Origin: Heterotrichella gracilis
Lineage: Eukaryota; Sar; Xanthophyceae; Tribonematales; Xanthonemataceae
Assembly (NCBI GenBank): GCA_032358255.1
Contig: JAULBX010030041.1
Span: 62,001-126,000, forward strand
DNA length: 64,000 nt
Direction of reading: 5' to 3'
Of the stretch, positions 56,635-64,000 are shown piece by piece. The number at the start of each line of letters is the position of its first letter. Position 1 is the first letter of the stretch. The notes below the pieces were generated by a model. That model saw nothing but the letters and a program-made list of their open reading frames with translations, was not told the origin of the DNA and did no database searches. A program made the position numbers and the translations under genes.

Positions 56635-59600
56635 ATGGCGACGGGCGCGGTTATGCACATGCATGCATGCATGAACATCCAAGCGAGCAGACTGCAGCCC
56701 TTCCGAGGTATCGCCCACCACGACATACCAGGCCCTCACCTCTCCAGCCTCAATGTCGGGCTTTCGTGCCGACGCGGGCTGTTGCCGTCGAAGCTCAATG
56801 CCCCAGGAGCTCTTCACAGGGCCCCATCGCACAGCACCTCGCGACTCAGGGCCCAACCCAGTTGGCTGACGGAGCCAATTGAAGCAAAGCCCCCAAGCCA
56901 GCCTGATCCTTCGCTCATAAACGAAGGTAAGGAGCTCAGTCTTAGAACATGTACCCTATGGACTTGTACCGCCATACCTCATCTCAAGTACCTTGGGTTG
57001 TCCTGCAGACTTCACCCCCACTACAGAGGACCAACGCACCTTCGATACGTGGGACCTTGCAGCGCTATGGGTGGGCCTGGTTGTATGCATCCCAACGTAC
57101 TACCTCGCTGGCAGTCTGGTGGAGCTAGGTGCGTACAGTCACCTTACACCATGCAGTCACAGGCTGCATGCACGCCTTTGTGCCCACCAAAGTTGGGCGC
57201 ACTTTGCCCGATTAAGGTAAGACCACTGGGTACCTAAGGCAAACCTAGACTATGCTGCCTAGTTATGACACCAGGTGCAGTACATGCCTGCGCTGCCCCG
57301 ATGTTTTTGCATGGTGCGCCCAATGTGGCGCCCCCAGTGTGGCGTTGTGGTTGGGGACCTGCAGGTTGAGGGGGTCTCAACTACACCTATTGGCTTCCGG
57401 CAGGAATGTCCTGGTGGCAGGGCGTGCTGAGCGTGTTTGCAGGCAACATCATCACGCTATTCCCAATGGTGCTGAATGCACACCCTGGGACCAAGTATGG
57501 GGTACCGTTCCCGGTGCTGGCCAGGGCGAGCTTTGGCATCCAGGGAGCCAACCTACCCTCTATCCTCAGGTGGGCACCCAATTGACAGCAATAATATTTG
57601 ATGGAAGTTGCACCAATGTGGGCGAAATTTTCATGACCAGCAATCTTTGGCGGTGCTGCTGTTTTTGCAAGCTGCGGTGGAAAAGAATGGACGCATCTAT
57701 GCTGATTGCAGCACCGGATGGCCTGGCACTCAGAGGGTTGGTCTAGGATGGCAACAGTGTTGTGTATGTGCTGTTATAATGTTACATGCATCGCTATTGC
57801 TTTTGCTTAAAAACATGCTGGCGTGCAGGGCATTTGTGGCATGTGGCTGGTTCGGCATTCAGACGTGGGTGGGAGGGCAATCGATCCACCGAATTCTGGC
57901 GCTCGTCACTGGTAAGCCACCCAAGTACTGCTGCTTTTGCTGCGTAGCAAATGATGCCATGGAATGTTGCCTTTCATAGTAATGCACAGAGATATGCATC
58001 CTTGTCCAAGGATCCGGAATGCCCCACGGACAACCCTAGAGCAACCCTAGAGCATGTCACAAAGCCCCTGTAGCACCCTAAACCCTAAACCCTAAACCCT
58101 AGACGGGTAACTTCTCCGGATGTGCAATTGCGCACGTGCGCACTGGGGTTGATAACTCGGGGTAACACTGTCTGTGCAGGTGGTGCAATTCTTGGACCTG
58201 TGGTGCCTTGGCTGGGGATATCAATGTCTGAGCTGGGATGCTTCACAGCATTCTGGGCCATGCAGGTAAACATTGTCCAGTGCAGAACGAGTTAGCATGG
58301 AAACACGGGATGTACGGAATATTCATGGAACTACTGGAGCAGGGGCATTGGTTGTCGCAAGAGACTAGCATTTGTTGAGGGTAGGCCAATGTTTGCATGA
58401 TTAGTACCCACATGCGGAAATTGGTGTCATTACAAAACCAGCACTTGCACTTGTTAAACGATGCGCCGAATGATACGTTTCAAGGGCGTTGCCCGTGTCA
58501 TACTTTCGTGCATGTTCAATAGGACTGATATGCCTCTCAACATGTACCTGTGAACCCCGGTCAGGTGGCAATCATCGTCAAGGGCATTGAGTCCATCCGG
58601 GTGGTTGAGAAGTATGCTGCACCCCTCCTCATCATCATGAGTGCAGCCCTGCTGGGGTGGGCGGTGACTGCTGCTGGCGGGTTTGGGCCCATGCTCTCGA
58701 CACCCAGCCAGTTTGCTGCGGGAGGGCCGAAGGCTGGCCAGTTTTGGAAGGTTTTCTTCCCCTCTGTGACTGCCAATGTGGGCTTCTGGGCCACGCTCAG
58801 CCTCAACATACCAGACTTCACACGGTAGGTTCCGCGAGCACAAATACGAGTAAACAAAAGGTTCCGGTGTATATACTATCACCCTGATAATAAATATGGG
58901 CCGCTGGGCCTCCTCAGCCTCAATGTACCAATATATACATCCTGATACTCTGTATTCACAGCAATGGGAGGCTCCAGTCCCACCCCATGCCCCACCACCC
59001 ACCACCCCCTGGCAGGTTCCCTTCCCCTCGGTGACTGCCAATGTGGGCTTCTGGGCCACGCTCAGCCTCAACATACCAGACTTCACAGGGTAGGTACCGC
59101 AAATGCAGATATGCACAAACAAATATATAGATACTATGTGGGCCTCTTGGCCACCCTCGGCCTCGGTATACCAACACATGCATTACGTATATATGGTGAT
59201 CGCTGCGGGTGGGTGGGTGGTGCGTAGGAAGCATTGGCCAGGCTGAAGCTTCTCACTGCTGTAACTGCTGTAAATTTTATGCAGATATAGGAATGGGAGG
59301 CTCCAGTCCCGCCCATGCCTCCTACGCACCACCCAACCGACCGCAGCGGTCACCCCAGCTGTCCCCTTGCCCCACCATCCACCACCCCCTCCTCCCTTCC
59401 CTCCCCTGAGCAGGGATCCAGCGTGACCCCCTGGTGGGATAGGCAAAGTGGACCCCCATGACCAACCTCCATCCCTGATGATGGGGGGCACCTTAACTCC
59501 CACCCCACCCCATCACATCACATCAGCCAGCAAAACTGAGCATCCCACCCCATTCCCTCCCCCTCTCCCCTCCCAGGTACGCGCGCAGTCAGCGGGACCA

Positions 59601-61338
59601 GTTGGCAGGCCAAGCCATCGGCCTCCCCCTGTTCATGGCGGCATTCACGTTTGTGGGCCTGGCCGTCACCTCCGCCACCGTCTCCATCTATGGCTACCCC
59701 ATCTCGGACCCCATTGTGCTGCTGGGGCGCTTGGAGGGATTCCTGCCCATGGTACTGTCGCTCACAGGTAAGGAAATGAAATGAAAAGAAAAGAGATTGT
59801 GGTATGTATCATGTAAGAAAACAAATTAGAAAGGAAGTAAAACAATGCAGCCTGCCACAATACCGCGCATATGCGTACGTATATGCGTATTTAATCAATG
59901 TTGATTATAGTAAAGGATTGAGCAAACAAAGAGGGCATTGCTCTCCTGCCCCCTGTGTATATGGCGGTCCAACTTTAGGAGCTGAATGCAATGAGATGGT
60001 TTGTGCAACCCTCTATAATATGCCTGCAGGTTTGTTGTTGGCAACCCTGTCCACCAACATTGCGGCAAATGTGGTGGCGCCAGCCAACGCCATTGTGAAT
60101 TTGGCCCCCAAGAGCATTTCCTTCACCACGGGGGGCATTGTAACTGCCCTGATTGGCCTGGTCATGATGCCATGGAGGCTCATCCAATCGACACAGGTGT
60201 GCTGCAATGGTTATTCTATTGGAATTCGAAATAAACACAGTACACAGTAGGGCACAGTACGAGATATTCATACAATGCTTGAGATGTGTGCTGGTGCAGA
60301 TTCTATTCTTAATTATAAAACAGGATGTTGGGACAATGTCATTTGTGTGTTCAAAGCTACCGACAATGGTCTGCGCAACTGGGCAGGGTTTCTTTTATAA
60401 GTGGTATCTGCTAACTGTGGCAGGGTTGCCAACCCGGGGTGTCATTGTCGTTCATTGCATTGTATGTAACCAGGGTTAGAAATCCATTTGCTGACTGTGT
60501 CAGGGCTTCATTTTCACGTGGCTGATCGGCTACTCTGCGCTCCTGGGCCCAATCGGCGGCATCATCATAGCCGATTACTACATCGTCAGGGGCCGCAAGC
60601 TGGACATTGATGGCCTGTACAGCACAAGGGCGTCAGGACCTTACTGGTATCAGGTGGGTGCGGTGCTGGGTGGTTGCATGCGCATGACCTTAAAAGTCAG
60701 CAATGGTTTAGGGTTTTGGGTGCCATGGTGCACACAATTCCTTCATTGGTGAGGCGCGATCCTGGCTGGTTGTGCTACCATACGTGAACCAACGCCACTC
60801 CCTGCACTGTGGGCTGGTCATATGCAAAGGTGCACGTGTCCGGAATTTACTGATATGAAGTGTTTTTGCCACCGCAGCCTTGCCCTGTGCATTCTCAGTG
60901 TGTCCCAGGTAATTTAATACATAGCAATCAAACGCACCATGCTGGCTCATACACATGCATACGTGTTATAATGGAAGTGGGATCATTCAGGCAAAATGAC
61001 TGTGTGCTGCATGCTCCTTGCGTATTATATCTTTTCTGAGCGGACTGAACACGCATGGATGCATGTGGCAGACTTTCCCGAAATTGATTATATAATTATT
61101 CTGTGATCTGTGGTAGGGTGGCTGGAACTGGGCTGCCCTCATCGCGCTCCTTGCCGGGGTGCTGCCCAGCCTGCCGGGGTTCTACAACGCGCTCACCTCC
61201 TCCCCAGTCCCCGCCATTTTCGTCACCTTGTACTCCTTCGCCTGGTTCGTGGGGTTTGGCGTGGCCCTGGCGGTGTATGCGGCGCTCATGGCGGGGGCAA
61301 GAGGGCAGCAGGGGGTACCACTGGGAGCTGGAGCGTGA
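56635..61338 (+). CDS. NCS1-family nucleobase transporter, probably plastid (PLUTO-like)
   Basis: Exons 56635-56926, 57009-57128, 57404-57569, 57829-57911, 58180-58265, 58565-58824, 59577-59767, 60030-60196, 60504-60653 and 61117-61338 give 578 residues. The first 95 residues are Ser/Arg/Pro-rich and look like a transit peptide. About twelve membrane segments follow with NCS1 landmarks: [126 protein letters not shown] and [16 protein letters not shown]. Plant PLUTO and Chlamydomonas NCS1 carry purines and uracil with H+ or Na+; exact substrate here is unknown. The second TM exon is preceded in its intron by a CCCTAAA array, and intron 6 contains repeated copies of the exon-6 end. Confidence 0.94.
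58074..58105. repeat. CCCTAAA telomere-type array in NCS1 intron 4
   Basis: Four nearly perfect CCCTAAA units in a row, the longest clean interstitial telomere-type array in an intron of this window. Confidence 0.9.
58750..59340 (+). repeat. Repeated copies of NCS1 exon 6 end through intron 6
   Basis: The last about 65 bp of exon 6 with its donor (58757-58832) recurs with few changes at about 59025-59100. Two shorter, more degraded versions lie near 58900-58945 and 59140-59180. A flanking intron unit with ATGGGAGGCTCCAGTCCC occurs at about 58964 and 59292. Confidence 0.9.
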
Positions 61339-62367
61339 AGCAAGCTGCAAAAGCTGCAATGTTTTTGACAGCTGTACCAGTACTGGCATTCTATGGTCCA
61401 TGATCAGCAGCGGCAACTCACTATTGACTTGGCAACGTGGGAGGTCATCCACATTGGCACCACACTGTGATCTTATCTACACCGGCCTATTGTGGATGCG
61501 GTGCCGCGCGTGCCTGGCAGGTCCTGGGGCAAAAGGGCAGCTGCTGCAGCGGATACCATTGGCAGCAAACCACCAAAAATGGCTTTCACCCGCACGCCCA
61601 CATCCAAATGTTCATTGTTCATTTTCAGCATTGAAGTCTCATATATTTAAAAAGGATCGCACTGCAAAGTTTGATCGCAACGATTCACTGGCGCCTCTTT
61701 ACAAGGTGTCCAGATCAGCATGTACCACAATCCAATTAGTACAACTTTTCTTTTGTGTCATGCGGACAATCATTGTGCTCTTTCCAAAAATCTACCAACT
61801 GTTGCTACGCAATGCGCACAGCCTTCAATGTTGCCGCGACGTAGGCGGCAGAATACCGTGACTCACTCCATTGCTTTTTTCTTGTGATCATTTGGAAAAC
61901 TCGACGTTCAAAACTGCTTTGTAGTACTTAGCCCCTTGATCCTAAAATGAAAACGATAGCCCATTGTTATGTCAAAAATTGTAAGCTTGCTGAAGGTACA
62001 GCAAACATTATGCTGCATGCATGGAGTCACAACGTTCACAAATGAAACAGTCTGCTAGCAGTGAGTCATAAACGTACACGTCAGCAACTTCGAGCTACCC
62101 ACCAACTGTAACTGAGATTTCCTGCCCAACGTCTACCTGAAAAATCCAGTCATATTTGTATATAGAAGGTGTATGCATTGCTTGGTACATCTAGCCATAT
62201 TCCATCAACAAGCCATTCTAATTTGGTTCAAAAACAAAATTCATTCAACCCTCGCAACTCCACCACAAAACCGCTCACCCCTCTAGGACTGACCCTACCC
62301 AATCAGGGGACACTCACTGGACCATGCGCACATGGCCACCCACTAAGACACCATGGGAGGGGCGCCG
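61339..62367. other. Convergent 3' region
   Basis: About 1 kb between the NCS1 permease and thiolase stop codons. Plus-strand ORFs continue in other frames but show no homology. Confidence 0.5.

Positions 62368-64000
<1,633 letters not shown>

Noticed and set aside
58074-58105. Chromosome end signalled by CCCTAAA repeats
   Set aside because: The array is only four units and lies in an intron of an intact gene, so it is interstitial and not a telomere.
58540-59240. Minus-strand ORFs opposite NCS1 exon 6
   Set aside because: They repeat because the underlying exon copies repeat; no homology on this strand.

Overview
The window looks like nuclear DNA of a green alga (Chlorophyta). Intron-rich genes (roughly 5-10 exons, introns mostly 100-450 bp) encode plastid and plant-lineage proteins: the light-harvesting-like protein LIL3, a bacterial-type initiation factor IF-3 with a transit-like leader, a BIN4-type topoisomerase VI accessory protein, an NCS1 nucleobase transporter and a tandem truncated hemoglobin. 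The plant-type telomere unit TTTAGGG occurs many times inside introns. It differs from the TTTTAGGG unit of Chlamydomonas, so a non-chlamydomonadalean chlorophyte is plausible, but I cannot name a genus. I saw no tRNA, rRNA, CRISPR array or intact mobile element.

Layout: 1-2657 (+) two-domain truncated hemoglobin; 4921-6235 (+) decayed F-box/LRR copy; 7360-9100 (-) 2-Cys peroxiredoxin; 9481-10239 (+) oxidoreductase-like (OXLD1-type) protein; 10593-13220 (-) BIN4-like; 13655-14553 (+) doubtful small locus; 14546-20219 (+) large Gly/Pro-rich protein of unknown function; 20974-23360 (-) plastid IF-3; 23934-25637 (+) LIL3; 27003-27806 (-) thioredoxin-like [2Fe-2S] protein; 29126-32377 (+) CHIP ubiquitin ligase; 33762-37203 (+) short-chain dehydrogenase with an altered catalytic motif; 39008-40371 (+) second F-box/LRR copy carrying a 119-bp tandem duplication; 40954-45486 (-) CHERP-like SURP/CID protein; 46116-46956 (+) NC2-beta/DR1; 48021-49607 (+) TLC-domain membrane protein; 50983-52890 (-) HAD phosphatase; 53635-54372 (+) intronless unknown protein; 55201-56347 (-) small putative membrane protein; 56635-61338 (+) NCS1 permease; 62368 to beyond 64000 (-) acetyl-CoA acetyltransferase ending in the peroxisomal signal ARL. 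Many neighbours are divergent pairs sharing a 0.3-0.7 kb promoter region, for example IF-3/LIL3, peroxiredoxin/OXLD1 and CHERP/DR1.

The most striking recurring signal is in the introns. In at least eight genes a decayed copy of the edge of a neighbouring exon, together with its splice site, lies inside the adjoining intron, often separated from the true edge by TTTAGGG/CCCTAAA repeats. Some active donor sites run straight into telomere-like sequence (BIN4 exon 6, hemoglobin exon 5, the thiolase exon). CHERP intron 7 holds four tandem copies of an exon end. This suggests a genome-wide process of exon-edge duplication linked to telomere-repeat insertion that lengthens introns and multiplies splice sites. 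The 119-bp duplication in the second F-box gene may be a very young case, because a candidate splice pair in it would restore the frame. Gene models were spliced by eye from frame continuity and GT/AG (once GC/AG) sites and have not been tested against transcripts.
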